Source: a virus. From it: a DNA stretch of 21,130 bases. Of the stretch, positions 7,343 through 15,324 are shown piece after piece. Numbering within the stretch: position 1 is the stretch's first letter; every line of letters begins with the position of its first letter. A program made the position numbers and the translations under genes. Where the stretch lies: positions 1 through 21,130 of the IMG/VR virus record IMGVR_UViG_3300025282_000311. One strand, written 5' to 3'. Under the pieces are notes generated by a model. It did no database searches. It was not told the DNA's origin and saw only the letters and a program-made list of their open reading frames with translations.

Positions 7343-8131
7343 ATGCCAAGTGGAGCGCAAGACCTGGGAACAGGTTATAACAATGCAACAACAGATTCGT
7401 TAGGGTCGATTGCCGGTGCAACCGGTGGATCACCACAAGGAATCTACGAAGAGTCATCAACACAGGAATATCCTATCGGAACCAAGCGTGAGTTTGAAGA
7501 CGGTCGAGTATTTCGTTACGGAAGTTTTGCCGGTGCTACAGCAGCCGGTGTGTTGGTGTCGCAAGATTTATCTGCTACAGCCGTTGTAGAAGTTGACAAT
7601 AAAGCAACCGCAGCAGCAATCGGTGCAACAGAAGTTATTCTGACCGATAGCGGAACTTTAGGGTCGGCAACTGCTAACCAGTATGCCGGTGGATACTTGC
7701 ATACTACAGACGATGCAGCAGAAGGTTACACCTACCGTATCAAATCTAACACGGCAGCCAGTAGCAACGCGGTGACATTCACCCTGTATGACGGGTTGGT
7801 TGTCGCAGTAACTACGGCTACTGATGTTGCGATTACGGGTAACCTGTATAACCAAGTTGTTGCATCAACCGCAGCAACTGATTACGTCATTTCTGGCGTT
7901 ACAGCGCGAGTGATGCAGTCGGGTTATTACGGTTGGATTCAGACCGCTGGTGTATCAACCATCTTAGCGGATGGAACCATAGCTATTGGACAAAACCTAA
8001 CCTTGTCTGATGGCGTAGCCGGTGCGGTACATGCAAAGGATGCAGAGACAGAACCGCTGGTCGGTTTTGCCACATTTGCACCCGACACCACTGGACATGT
8101 GGGTGTTGTATTGCAGGGTATCAGCAGATAA
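7343..8131 (+). CDS. Putative head decoration or minor virion protein
   Basis: A 262-aa protein rich in A, T, G and V with no cysteine, as expected of a beta-rich extracellular virion protein. The N-terminus is low in complexity; the middle (EYPIGTKREFEDGRVFRYGSF) and the C-terminal half (QSGYYGWIQTAGV, then an acidic loop and PLVGFATFAPDTTGHVGVVL) look like decoration proteins encoded just after the coat gene of many phages. The hairpin at 7287-7310 lies upstream, and AAAGGAG (7328-7334), eight bases before the ATG, would give it its own strong translation. A head fibre or other minor capsid protein is possible. The call rests mainly on position and composition. Confidence 0.6.
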   Translation: MPSGAQDLGTGYNNATTDSLGSIAGATGGSPQGIYEESSTQEYPIGTKREFEDGRVFRYGSFAGATAAGVLVSQDLSATAVVEVDNKATAAAIGATEVILTDSGTLGSATANQYAGGYLHTTDDAAEGYTYRIKSNTAASSNAVTFTLYDGLVVAVTTATDVAITGNLYNQVVASTAATDYVISGVTARVMQSGYYGWIQTAGVSTILADGTIAIGQNLTLSDGVAGAVHAKDAETEPLVGFATFAPDTTGHVGVVLQGISR

Positions 8132-8144
8132 GCAGTTCACTTTT

Positions 8145-8195
8145 CGTGTGGCGGTGGGTTCTCACAATGTGATACCTCCAGCCCATCGTCGCACG
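8145..8195 (+). promoter_or_regulatory. Long stem-loop between two virion genes
   Basis: CGTGTGGCGGTGGG (8145-8158) pairs with CCCATCGTCGCACG (8182-8195) without a bulge; eleven pairs are Watson-Crick and three are G-U. Two more pairs can form at the inner end. The loop contains a small inverted repeat, TCAC-AAT-GTGA (8162-8172). No T run follows, so this is not a standard intrinsic terminator. It may be an RNA-processing or mRNA-stabilising structure, or a site read as DNA. G-U pairs on the + strand mean it pairs better in RNA of this strand than of the other. Confidence 0.6.
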
Positions 8196-8216
8196 TATTA
8201 ACGAAAGAGATTACAA

Positions 8217-8639
8217 ATGGCAAAACGTATGCCTACAGCAAAAACGCAAGAGCATACCCTGCCGGAACAGTTGGCCGAAGTAGTGCAAGATGCTACACCT
8301 GTTGAAGCACCGACAGCCAGTGTCACGCCAGATCAAATTGCTGACCTCATTTTGAAGGGGTCTGATGAAACAAAAAACGCAATTCGCAAGGCGCTCGACC
8401 TGGATAAAACGCACACTCGTCAGCGCAAGTCACCGGTAACCAACAGCCAAGTGCGGAATCATGTTCGTGCTGTTGGCGAAGTAACTCATGCACCAGGATT
8501 CGTACCCGATCCACCGTCGCGTATTAAAGATCGTGGAGAGGAAGCCGTACGCATTTGGACAGACCGCTGGTTGGACAACAACGGCGACAACTTGTCTGAA
8601 TACGATTTAGATCAGATTGCAGCTACGGCGCATCAATAG
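8217..8639 (+). CDS. Hypothetical protein before the tail adaptor
   Basis: I do not recognise this 140-aa protein. It has a low-complexity N-terminus, a helix-like segment TPDQIADLILKG (about residues 38-49), a basic run (KTHTRQRK) and a C-terminal part with EEAVRIWTDRWLDNN and YDLDQIAATA. No membrane segment or cysteine cluster is seen. GAAAGAG (8203-8209) is seven bases before the ATG, and the long stem-loop at 8145-8195 lies in its leader. Its stop is directly followed by the next ATG. Its place among head and connector genes suggests a virion or assembly role. Confidence 0.65.
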   Translation: MAKRMPTAKTQEHTLPEQLAEVVQDATPVEAPTASVTPDQIADLILKGSDETKNAIRKALDLDKTHTRQRKSPVTNSQVRNHVRAVGEVTHAPGFVPDPPSRIKDRGEEAVRIWTDRWLDNNGDNLSEYDLDQIAATAHQ

Positions 8640-8867
8640 ATGTCAGAAACTTTTGGACAAGTCAACGCGGCCAGTTTCTTTGGCGATTCTGCGTTGATTG
8701 GAGCAGTAGAGGCAGACACCGTAAAATTGTCAGATACGTTAACGGTTGCAAGTTTAACAACAACCGAACGCAACGCACTGACCGCAGCAAACGGAATGCT
8801 GATCTACAACTCTACGGACAACAAGTTTCAAGGGTATGAAAATGGAGCATGGGCTAACTTGATATAG
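8640..8867 (+). CDS. Small virion protein with fibre-type C-terminal motif
   Basis: A 75-aa protein whose second half (TTTERNALTAANGMLIYN, then KFQGYENGAWANLI) matches a module I know from the ends of larger phage tail and fibre proteins: a helix-like 'ERnAL' stretch, 'NGMLIYN' and 'QGYENGAW' strands. Here it stands alone, after a short N-terminal strand-rich part (SALIGAVEADTVKLSDTLTV). It starts at the base after the previous stop. It could be a small head or tail decoration or trimerising peptide. The exact role is unknown. Confidence 0.6.
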   Translation: MSETFGQVNAASFFGDSALIGAVEADTVKLSDTLTVASLTTTERNALTAANGMLIYNSTDNKFQGYENGAWANLI

Positions 8868-8874
8868 GGTTAGC

Positions 8875-9573
8875 ATGACAAATTTGCAGATCATTCAGAT
8901 TGCCCTTAGAAGGGTTGGTCTGAATACAGGTAGTTCGACATTTAAAGACGGGGCGCGTGACTATTTAAATCTGGTCACTCAGGATATAGCTTCGCGTGAA
9001 AAATGGAACTGGCTGTTCAAAGGTTCAACTTTTAATACAGTAAACGGCACTCGTACGTATTCGCTGGCCAGTGACGTAGTGGCTCCGTTGTCGTTTCGCA
9101 ACACTACCGAAGATCACGTCATTCTTATCATGTCTACGCAAGACATTGATGCGGCTGATCCGGATGCCAGTATAAATGGCGATCCGCGATGGGTTGCTAT
9201 TGATGGCGTAGACTCTAGCGGTAACATTGAAGTCACGTTGTATCCGGAGCCGGACGGCGTAGACACGATTGCGTATCGCTACTACTCGTCCATACCCACG
9301 TTTACAGAATCTGAAGATAGCGACTCCATAAATCCGTATGTAGCACCTGTATGTCAGCCGGCACTTATACACGGCATCTCTGCATTATATAAGCAAGAGA
9401 AAGGTGACGATCAGGGCGCAATGTCGGACAAACAGGAGATGGAGCGCGTAATTGCTATTGCAGGTCGGCAAAACATGAACGTGCAGGGTAACCGTTCATA
9501 CCGTATGCGTAGAGCAGATGAGAGCTACAGCAACAAGTTTTCTTTTACGCCTACTGAAGGATCGTTAAGCTGA
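8875..9573 (+). CDS. Head-tail adaptor (SU10-type or T7 gp11-type)
   Basis: Probable adaptor ring that joins the portal to the tail nozzle. The 232 aa resemble the adaptor family typified by phage SU10 and T7 gp11: an N-terminal helical bundle (LQIIQIALRRVGL, then KDGARDYLNLVTQDIASREKW) followed by a beta domain with the 'RTYSLASDVVAP' strand, the P-D-rich insertion and LYPEPDG near residue 120. A C-terminal helix and tail follow (SYRMRRADESY). The gene lies directly before the nozzle gene, and its stop overlaps that ATG (TGATG). Length and order fit a short-tailed phage. Confidence 0.78.
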   Translation: MTNLQIIQIALRRVGLNTGSSTFKDGARDYLNLVTQDIASREKWNWLFKGSTFNTVNGTRTYSLASDVVAPLSFRNTTEDHVILIMSTQDIDAADPDASINGDPRWVAIDGVDSSGNIEVTLYPEPDGVDTIAYRYYSSIPTFTESEDSDSINPYVAPVCQPALIHGISALYKQEKGDDQGAMSDKQEMERVIAIAGRQNMNVQGNRSYRMRRADESYSNKFSFTPTEGSLS

Positions 9574-11072
9574 TGCCGATAACCGCTGAATCGTTACGTC
9601 TTGGCCCCTGGAGAAGTGGGGTAAACTACAGCTTACCGGCTGAAGACATGCCACCGGACGGTCTGTTTGAAATGGAAAACTGCACGGTTGGGTTGGCCGG
9701 TGAGGTAGCCAAGCGGAACGGGTTTGCAAAGTATAATGCAAGTGCAATGAACAGCGGTGCTACGGTAACTGCATGTGGTCAGGTTGTATTAGCCGGAACA
9801 GAAAAGGTTTTCGCTTTTTGCGGTGATAAGTTTTTTGATGTTACAGGTGGAACGGCAACAGATCGAACAGGTAGCGTGACCATAACTGCCGGCAATGACT
9901 ATACGTGGGATTGGGTATTGGCCGGTAGCACATTGATTGCGGTAAACGGTCAGGACACAGACGGTATCAAGTGGGCAGGTGGAACGAGCAACGCAGCAAC
10001 ACTCGACGATAGCTCTCGATTCACCAAACCTAAATGGGTAACCTTTTGGGAAAATCGTGCATGGGTTGGCAACATAAACGGAGCCGCAGATCGTTTATGG
10101 CGAAGCGATGCCGGTGACATCGAAACGTGGGGTTCACTCAGTTTTAACAGCGTAGGTTTTGACATTACCGGGTTACGCCCATTCCAAAACTATTTATCTA
10201 TCCACACAGAGCAGGGCATTCATACACTTACGCCTACGGGTAACGCAACGATACCTTTTCAGCAACAACAGCGAACGCAACGCGGAACCGTAGCCGGCAA
10301 AAGTATTGTTACGGTTCCTGGTGAGCGTCAGTTGTTTGTGCGTAACGATGGCATCTACCAATGGTCAGGCGGTGCAAGTGTTGAGAAGATTTCTTTGGCA
10401 CTGGATGACAGATATTGGAGCGAACTAAATGTAGCTCGTTTGCCGTATTCGTTTGCTATGTATTACCCTGCACAGGAACAAGTCTGGTTTTTCTTACCGT
10501 ATGGTGCATCGCAAACGACAATGAACAGTGTGGTGATTTACTCTGCACGACTTAATGCGTGGTTTGGCCCGTATAATAATTTTACCCGTGACAGTGCAGC
10601 GCTTATCGACGACTTGCCACATGCCGGTGACTTTGCCGGGCGCATCAATAAACACGATAGCGGAACGAACGACGATGGAAGTGCTATCAAGGCTTATTTT
10701 GAAACGGCCTCAATAGCTCCACGCGGTGATGCAGTATCATGTCGCTGGCTGTATAACCGGACGCTGTTTGATAATACTGGAGCGTTTGATCTCAGTATAT
10801 CGCAGATTGCTGCCGGTATTGTTTCCAACACAGAAACTATCACAATGGGTAACGTAGGTAGTCTGCTGGACAGTTCGTTTGTTTTGGACTCGTCATTATT
10901 AGAGTCGGACGTATCTGCACTAACTCAGGATTCGGATTTATTTGGTTACGATCCACGAACTATGCTGCGCTTTTCCAACTTCAACTTAGATGAACCATTT
11001 ACTGTTCGACGTGCAAACCTCCAATACAAGCCTATTGGAAATACACGCGAACGCAACACGGGTATAGAATAA
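9573..11072 (+). CDS. Tail nozzle / stabilisation protein (P22 gp10- or T7 gp12-like role)
   Basis: Predicted tail hub protein below the adaptor. The 499 aa are close to the P22 stabilisation protein and clearly shorter than T7 gp12. The protein is rich in beta strands with repeated W and G positions (WDWVLAGSTLIAVNG, WVTFWENRAWVGNING, LSIHTEQGIHTLTPTG, RQLFVRNDGIYQWSGG), which suggests a propeller of several blades. Upstream residues ('GPWRSGVNYSLPAEDMPPDG') are typical of the N-terminus of this group in environmental phages. It shares a TGATG overlap with the adaptor and a TAATG overlap with the next gene. A role in DNA retention and docking of fibres is inferred from family position. Confidence 0.75.
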   Translation: MPITAESLRLGPWRSGVNYSLPAEDMPPDGLFEMENCTVGLAGEVAKRNGFAKYNASAMNSGATVTACGQVVLAGTEKVFAFCGDKFFDVTGGTATDRTGSVTITAGNDYTWDWVLAGSTLIAVNGQDTDGIKWAGGTSNAATLDDSSRFTKPKWVTFWENRAWVGNINGAADRLWRSDAGDIETWGSLSFNSVGFDITGLRPFQNYLSIHTEQGIHTLTPTGNATIPFQQQQRTQRGTVAGKSIVTVPGERQLFVRNDGIYQWSGGASVEKISLALDDRYWSELNVARLPYSFAMYYPAQEQVWFFLPYGASQTTMNSVVIYSARLNAWFGPYNNFTRDSAALIDDLPHAGDFAGRINKHDSGTNDDGSAIKAYFETASIAPRGDAVSCRWLYNRTLFDNTGAFDLSISQIAAGIVSNTETITMGNVGSLLDSSFVLDSSLLESDVSALTQDSDLFGYDPRTMLRFSNFNLDEPFTVRRANLQYKPIGNTRERNTGIE

Positions 11073-13486
11073 TGGCGGTAAGCTATAACGAGATGATGAC
11101 AGGCGGTAGCCAGAAGAAGAAAAAGAAACAGCCTACAATGGCACAAGCTCAAGGTGCTGGTGTTCAACAACCGCAGACATATGGTCAGCCGTCAATGGCT
11201 CAAGCACAAGGTCAAGATCCGTTGGTGAGTGCAATAGCTGCCGGTAGTCAGGCTCAAAATCAACAGCCGTCAATGGCGCAAGCTCAAGGTGGAATGCAAC
11301 CTCAACAGCAACAGCCAACGATGCAACAGGCGCAAGGTGGAGCCACATTACCACCACCTCCACCGCCTCCACCTCCGGCTCCGTCTATGGCTCAAGCGCA
11401 AGCACCATCTGCACCGCAACCTACAATGGCGCAACAACAACAGCCAGTGGCGCAACCAGCTACAATGACAAACCCGACGAGCGACCCTAATTTCGGTCAG
11501 CCACCAGCTACTACAGTAAACCCAACAAGTGATCCGAATTTTGGACAAGCACCAGCGACAACGGTCAACCCGACAAGCGATCCAAACTTTAGTCAACCGC
11601 CAGCTACAACTGTAAACCCTACGAGCGATCCGAACTTTGGAAGGCCACCAGCAACAACGGTGAATCCAACGAGCAATCCAAATTTTGGTAGAGCGCCGGC
11701 TACAACGGTTAACCCGACAAGCGATCCAAACTTTGGCAAAGCTCCAGCAACTACGGTAAATCCAATTAGCGATCCTGGCTTTGTATCTGACTTAGCTACT
11801 GGTCAGCCGGTTACAGAGAATCCATTAAGTGATCCGTTGGCTGTTAGAGCAATGGAAGAAGAACGCATGAGCCAACCGGTTACAGAAAATCCTTTAAGTG
11901 ACCCATCGTTTGTTCAAGGCTTGGCCGCCGATGCAACTACGCCTACGGTGAATCCGATAAGCGATCCATCGTTTGTTCAAGGTTTAGCTGCTGATGCAAC
12001 TACGCCTACTGACGCATTAGGTGCTGGTGCAGATATGGCTGCTGCTCAGAATGTGGTAACGCCCGAAGCTGCACCAATGGCTGATACGTTAGAAGATGCA
12101 CTACGTCAGCAATACATGAATAGAGTGGGTGGAACAGACGATCCGATTATGGCCTCACAATTAGCCGATCAGCAGTTCAGACAGAACGAAGCGCGTAAGG
12201 CTTTGGTCGAGCAGTTGGGTCGATATGGTGTGTTGCGAGGTGGAGGCGATACAGCGGCCGCTTTAGCGAGAATGGGTGAAGGCGATGAGCGTAACCGATT
12301 AGCACTTGAAGCTCAAGCTGCACAACGCAGACAACAAGATTTACGTGATGCTCAAGGGTTTGATTTAGGCCAGCGAGGTATGGGTCTACAAGAAGATCGA
12401 ACGCAACAAGATATTTTAACGCAAGCGTTAAATCGTGACATTGCCAGAGCCGGTCAAACTGGAATATTTGAACGCGATGAAACAATGGCTGCAAAAAGAC
12501 AGAGAGCAGAACTTGATGCGTTAAGTAGAGGCCAACAACGTGCAGACGCTGCCTTAACTGGTGAGTTTGGCGAAGACGGTCAGCAGACCTTACAAGCACA
12601 ACGCCAACAGGCAGAATTGTTTGGAGAGTTAGACGATCAGAAAACATTGGCTGGTCAACAGTTAGAATCGCAGTTGTTTGGTGAGGTCGATGACCGTCAG
12701 ACGCTAACGGGTGAAACCACACAAAGCGGATTAGACACGCAAGACTTACAACGCAGAATAGCTGAAGCCGGTCAGACCGGACTGTTTGATACAGGTGCAG
12801 CGAACATGGCTCCAGTACAGACTCAGCAAGCCAGAGCATTGGAGAGTGAACTGGATACGGCTGCATTAAGACGTGATGCCACACGCGCCGGTTTGACGGG
12901 TGAGTTTGAAGACGATCAAACATTGGAAGCTGAACTACGTAGAGCCGGCTTGACCGGAATGTTAGGCGATGATCCAACATTGGCTGGAAGACAAGCTGAT
13001 ATGGACTTGATTGGCAGTATTTTAGCAGCAAGAGAAGTAGATGATATGGCTGGAACAGAAGACTTAGTAAGTGGTTTAGCACAAAACTTACAGAGTTTCA
13101 CGCCGGAATCTATTGAACAGATTCGTAGAGGTGCAGCCGCGCAAACGGACACCGCACGGGTTGAAACTGGAACTTCAGTGCCAACGTCAACCCCTGATGG
13201 TATCACCGTACCTTCAACAGGCAATGAAACAATAGATGCGGCAATGGATTCATTTATAAACAGAGAAGATTTCGATTATGACCCTGCAACAGCAAGGGGT
13301 TTTAGAACAGCGCGAGACAGTAAAGGAGACCTTATTGCAGAATGGGTTGTAGGATCTGGGCCAAGTGCAAAGTCCTTTAGAGGTAAGTTTGACAAAAAAT
13401 CACAAAAGTTTGTAAAAATAGGTGGTTCGTATGGTGGAAGTAAAGATAGAACAGGGCCACGAATTGACGAAGTAGATCCGCAATAA
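11072..13486 (+). CDS. Large repetitive virion protein, candidate internal (ejection) protein
   Basis: I do not recognise a family for this 804-aa protein. It is built from four parts. Residues 1-130 contain six loose copies of P(S/T)MAQAQG in a Q-rich stretch, interrupted by nine prolines in a row (94-102). Residues 134-314 are ten tandem units starting NP(T/I/L)SDP; the first six are exactly 16 residues. Residues 315-455 are helical and charged. Residues 459-647 carry about seven units of a second repeat with a TGEFxxDxTL core. The C-terminal 120 residues are non-repetitive (INREDFDYDPATARGF, FRGKFDKKSQKFVKIGG) and probably the folded part. Its position after the nozzle gene and before other large low-similarity proteins suggests an internal virion protein delivered with the DNA; a flexible appendage protein is the alternative. 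Confidence 0.65.
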   Translation: MAVSYNEMMTGGSQKKKKKQPTMAQAQGAGVQQPQTYGQPSMAQAQGQDPLVSAIAAGSQAQNQQPSMAQAQGGMQPQQQQPTMQQAQGGATLPPPPPPPPPAPSMAQAQAPSAPQPTMAQQQQPVAQPATMTNPTSDPNFGQPPATTVNPTSDPNFGQAPATTVNPTSDPNFSQPPATTVNPTSDPNFGRPPATTVNPTSNPNFGRAPATTVNPTSDPNFGKAPATTVNPISDPGFVSDLATGQPVTENPLSDPLAVRAMEEERMSQPVTENPLSDPSFVQGLAADATTPTVNPISDPSFVQGLAADATTPTDALGAGADMAAAQNVVTPEAAPMADTLEDALRQQYMNRVGGTDDPIMASQLADQQFRQNEARKALVEQLGRYGVLRGGGDTAAALARMGEGDERNRLALEAQAAQRRQQDLRDAQGFDLGQRGMGLQEDRTQQDILTQALNRDIARAGQTGIFERDETMAAKRQRAELDALSRGQQRADAALTGEFGEDGQQTLQAQRQQAELFGELDDQKTLAGQQLESQLFGEVDDRQTLTGETTQSGLDTQDLQRRIAEAGQTGLFDTGAANMAPVQTQQARALESELDTAALRRDATRAGLTGEFEDDQTLEAELRRAGLTGMLGDDPTLAGRQADMDLIGSILAAREVDDMAGTEDLVSGLAQNLQSFTPESIEQIRRGAAAQTDTARVETGTSVPTSTPDGITVPSTGNETIDAAMDSFINREDFDYDPATARGFRTARDSKGDLIAEWVVGSGPSAKSFRGKFDKKSQKFVKIGGSYGGSKDRTGPRIDEVDPQ
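11132..11446 (+). repeat. Six degenerate P(S/T)MAQAQG units
   Basis: The motif PTMAQAQG or PSMAQAQG recurs about six times with irregular Q/G/P-rich spacers; the last copies are PTMQQAQG, PSMAQAQA and PTMAQQQQ. Codons vary between copies. Confidence 0.75.
11471..12013 (+). repeat. Ten tandem NPTSDP repeat units (six of exactly 48 bp)
   Basis: Six consecutive 48-bp units (11471-11758) each encode NPTSDPNFGQPPATTV with at most three changes. They are followed by units of 60, 69, 63 and 63 bp that keep the NP(I/L)SDP core; the last two share SFVQGLAADATTPT. Third-position changes are common between units although the peptide is nearly constant. Confidence 0.9.
12447..13011 (+). repeat. About seven units with TGEFxxDxTL core
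   Basis: Units of 19 to 25 residues follow the pattern AG(L/Q)TGEFxDDQTLxAxxxxAxL. Clear copies read ALTGEFGEDGQQTL, FGELDDQKTLAGQQ, FGEVDDRQTLTGE, AGLTGEFEDDQTLEAE and TGMLGDDPTLAGRQ. Two others (AGQTGIFERDETM, AGQTGLFDTGAAN) are more degenerate. The spacing suggests a helical, heptad-like rod with a turn at each G. Confidence 0.75.
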
Positions 13487-13497
13487 AGGAGCATAAA

Positions 13498-13785
13498 ATG
13501 TTTGGAGCATTAGCACCGTATGCAATACCGGCCGGGTTAAGTTTAGCGCAAGGTTTGGTAGGTAAACAGCAAGCCAAACGCGATCAGCAACGCATGGAAC
13601 AACAGGCAAAACAGGATAAGCTGATACAGTCGTTTAATCCGCAAGCCCAGCCTACAGCGCCACAACAGGCCGCGCAGCAGGGTATCGGGCAAACACTGTT
13701 GAATGACCCAATAACTAAAAGCCTGTTAAGTGATTTGTCACAAAGTAAAAAATTATTTGGCGGCAAACTGGCTTTTGGACAGTAA
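13498..13785 (+). CDS. Small Q-rich virion protein candidate (95 aa)
   Basis: The N-terminal 21 residues (MFGALAPYAIPAGLSLAQGLV) are hydrophobic or amphipathic. They are followed by a charged, glutamine-rich helix (KQQAKRDQQRMEQQAKQDK), a flexible P/Q stretch and a helical end (TLLNDPITKSLLSDL). No family is recognised. AAAGGAG (13485-13491) lies six bases before the ATG, a strong site overlapping the stop of the previous gene. A short hydrophobic head followed by a helix is seen in small ejected or internal virion proteins of short-tailed phages; here that is inference from position. Confidence 0.68.
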   Translation: MFGALAPYAIPAGLSLAQGLVGKQQAKRDQQRMEQQAKQDKLIQSFNPQAQPTAPQQAAQQGIGQTLLNDPITKSLLSDLSQSKKLFGGKLAFGQ

Positions 13786-13800
13786 AAACAGGAAAACATA

Positions 13801-15324
13801 ATGGCTATTAGAAACATTTTAGGTGCGTTAGGCGGCATGTTGAACAGAGGGCCGGATCAGGAAGATCCTACGCTTACACCGGAAGAGCGTGAGCGAAGAA
13901 GAAGGCTGATGATGGCCAACCGTACGCCGTTAAACCAACAGACTGCTACTCCATTACAAACAGGGGGTGGCTTAGATCAGGTTTCGGATAGAATGAAAGA
14001 TGCAGCAAAGCAAGCAAGAATGGGCCGACTTGAAGGCATAGCACAAGAGCGGTCTGCGGATGCTTTGTCGCAACCAACCGGTGAATTGGATCTTAACAGG
14101 ATCGCATCAACAGAACAGTTTGCTGAACCCGAATTGCCACCGGAAGATGTGAAAAGTCCGTATGAGCCGTCAGGTAAGGGTACACAAGACAACCCATATG
14201 TAATAGAGGAAACGGTGGTAGAAGGAGATGCGCCAGACGAAGAGGAACAAGAGGAAAAACAAGGACTATTAGGTCGATTGGGTGGCATGGTAAAAAGTAA
14301 CCCGGAACTGTTTGCACAAATTGCTCAGTTAGGCGGTGGATTAATAAGCGGAATGGCTCAAGATAAGGCGCAAAGACGTGCAGATGCCACAACTCAGGAT
14401 CGGATGGCAAGAGCCAACTTGATTGGCGCACTTACGGGTCGCACACCGCAAGTTGCCGCTGAACGTGCAGATACCGGTGGTTTGTTTTCACTGGACACGT
14501 TAGGCAAAGCCATTAAAGGTGGTGGTGCTTTAGCGCAAGATGAGATAGGCCGTCGTGAAGCACAAGAACAGTTAGAATACGACCGAGGTATTGCTGAAGA
14601 GGAAACAGAGTATCAAAGAGAGCAAGACAGATTAGATCGTAAGGAAAGCGAAGAAAAATTAGAGCAGGGTTGGGCAAATATTGAGCAAGGTGGATTAAAA
14701 GGAGCAACAGCCTTAAAAAACAAGGCTGCAATAATGAAAGGATCTGTAGATGTAGTTGATTCCTTTTTAGACAACTTAGAAAATTATCAAAAGTTAGAAG
14801 AAGGTGATTCCATTAGCTGGAGAAGAATGTTGGGTGGTCTTGCTACTAATTTTGGTATAGTTGGAACTACTTATAACCCAGAGGCGCAACAATATACCGA
14901 TTCAAGAGCGCTTATTGTTGCAGAGGTTGCACGTATTATAAATGGCGGCGGTGCAAACGTGTCGGCTAAAGAGCAACAGATGGCAGAATCGGTAGTGCCT
15001 GACATACGAATACCAAGAGATACACAAGCGTATGGAATACAAAAATTAAAACGTCTTCGTGAAATTTTATCATTACGGGTCAACGCAATTAATGAAGGTA
15101 TAAATCCAACAAGTTCATTATACGATCAGATTGTTTTTGATGAAGCTGAAGGGCAAGAAACAGAAACAGAACCAACAGAAGCACAAGTTGCAATGCAAGG
15201 TAAAGATTTGACTCCAGATGAACGAGATTTATTACGTCGCGCTATGGCAAATCCAGATGATACCGAAGTTCAATCAGCAGTAAATAACAATCCTAAACTG
15301 AAAAAAGCTATAGGACGAGGCTGA
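13801..15324 (+). CDS. Putative internal virion protein (507 aa)
   Basis: I do not recognise this protein by motif. Its layout is an N-terminal helix (MAIRNILGALGGML), a disordered stretch to residue 120, and a very acidic block (about 138-155, EETVVEGDAPDEEEQEEK). A hydrophobic glycine-rich segment follows (GLLGRLGGM, then ELFAQIAQLGGGLISGMAQ, about 157-188), then a long charged coiled coil (about 240-292) and a more globular C-terminal half (SFLDNLENYQKLEEGDSISW to SSLYDQIVFDEAEG). Glycine-rich amphipathic segments plus coiled coil suit a protein that crosses the tail and inserts in the host envelope. An AGGA site is seven bases before the ATG. It overlaps the next gene (TGATG). Confidence 0.62.
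   Translation: MAIRNILGALGGMLNRGPDQEDPTLTPEERERRRRLMMANRTPLNQQTATPLQTGGGLDQVSDRMKDAAKQARMGRLEGIAQERSADALSQPTGELDLNRIASTEQFAEPELPPEDVKSPYEPSGKGTQDNPYVIEETVVEGDAPDEEEQEEKQGLLGRLGGMVKSNPELFAQIAQLGGGLISGMAQDKAQRRADATTQDRMARANLIGALTGRTPQVAAERADTGGLFSLDTLGKAIKGGGALAQDEIGRREAQEQLEYDRGIAEEETEYQREQDRLDRKESEEKLEQGWANIEQGGLKGATALKNKAAIMKGSVDVVDSFLDNLENYQKLEEGDSISWRRMLGGLATNFGIVGTTYNPEAQQYTDSRALIVAEVARIINGGGANVSAKEQQMAESVVPDIRIPRDTQAYGIQKLKRLREILSLRVNAINEGINPTSSLYDQIVFDEAEGQETETEPTEAQVAMQGKDLTPDERDLLRRAMANPDDTEVQSAVNNNPKLKKAIGRG

Noticed and set aside
9573-11072. Tail tube, tape-measure or sheath protein, for a long-tailed phage.
   Set aside because: None of the large proteins shows tape-measure-like uniform helix length or a tube pattern, and adaptor plus nozzle are directly adjacent, which fits a short tail.
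12177-13082. Long open frame (301 codons) on the minus strand.
   Set aside because: It lies entirely opposite the repeat part of the 804-aa gene, has a leucine- and histidine-rich composition typical of an antisense shadow, and is the only such frame against a row of + strand genes.
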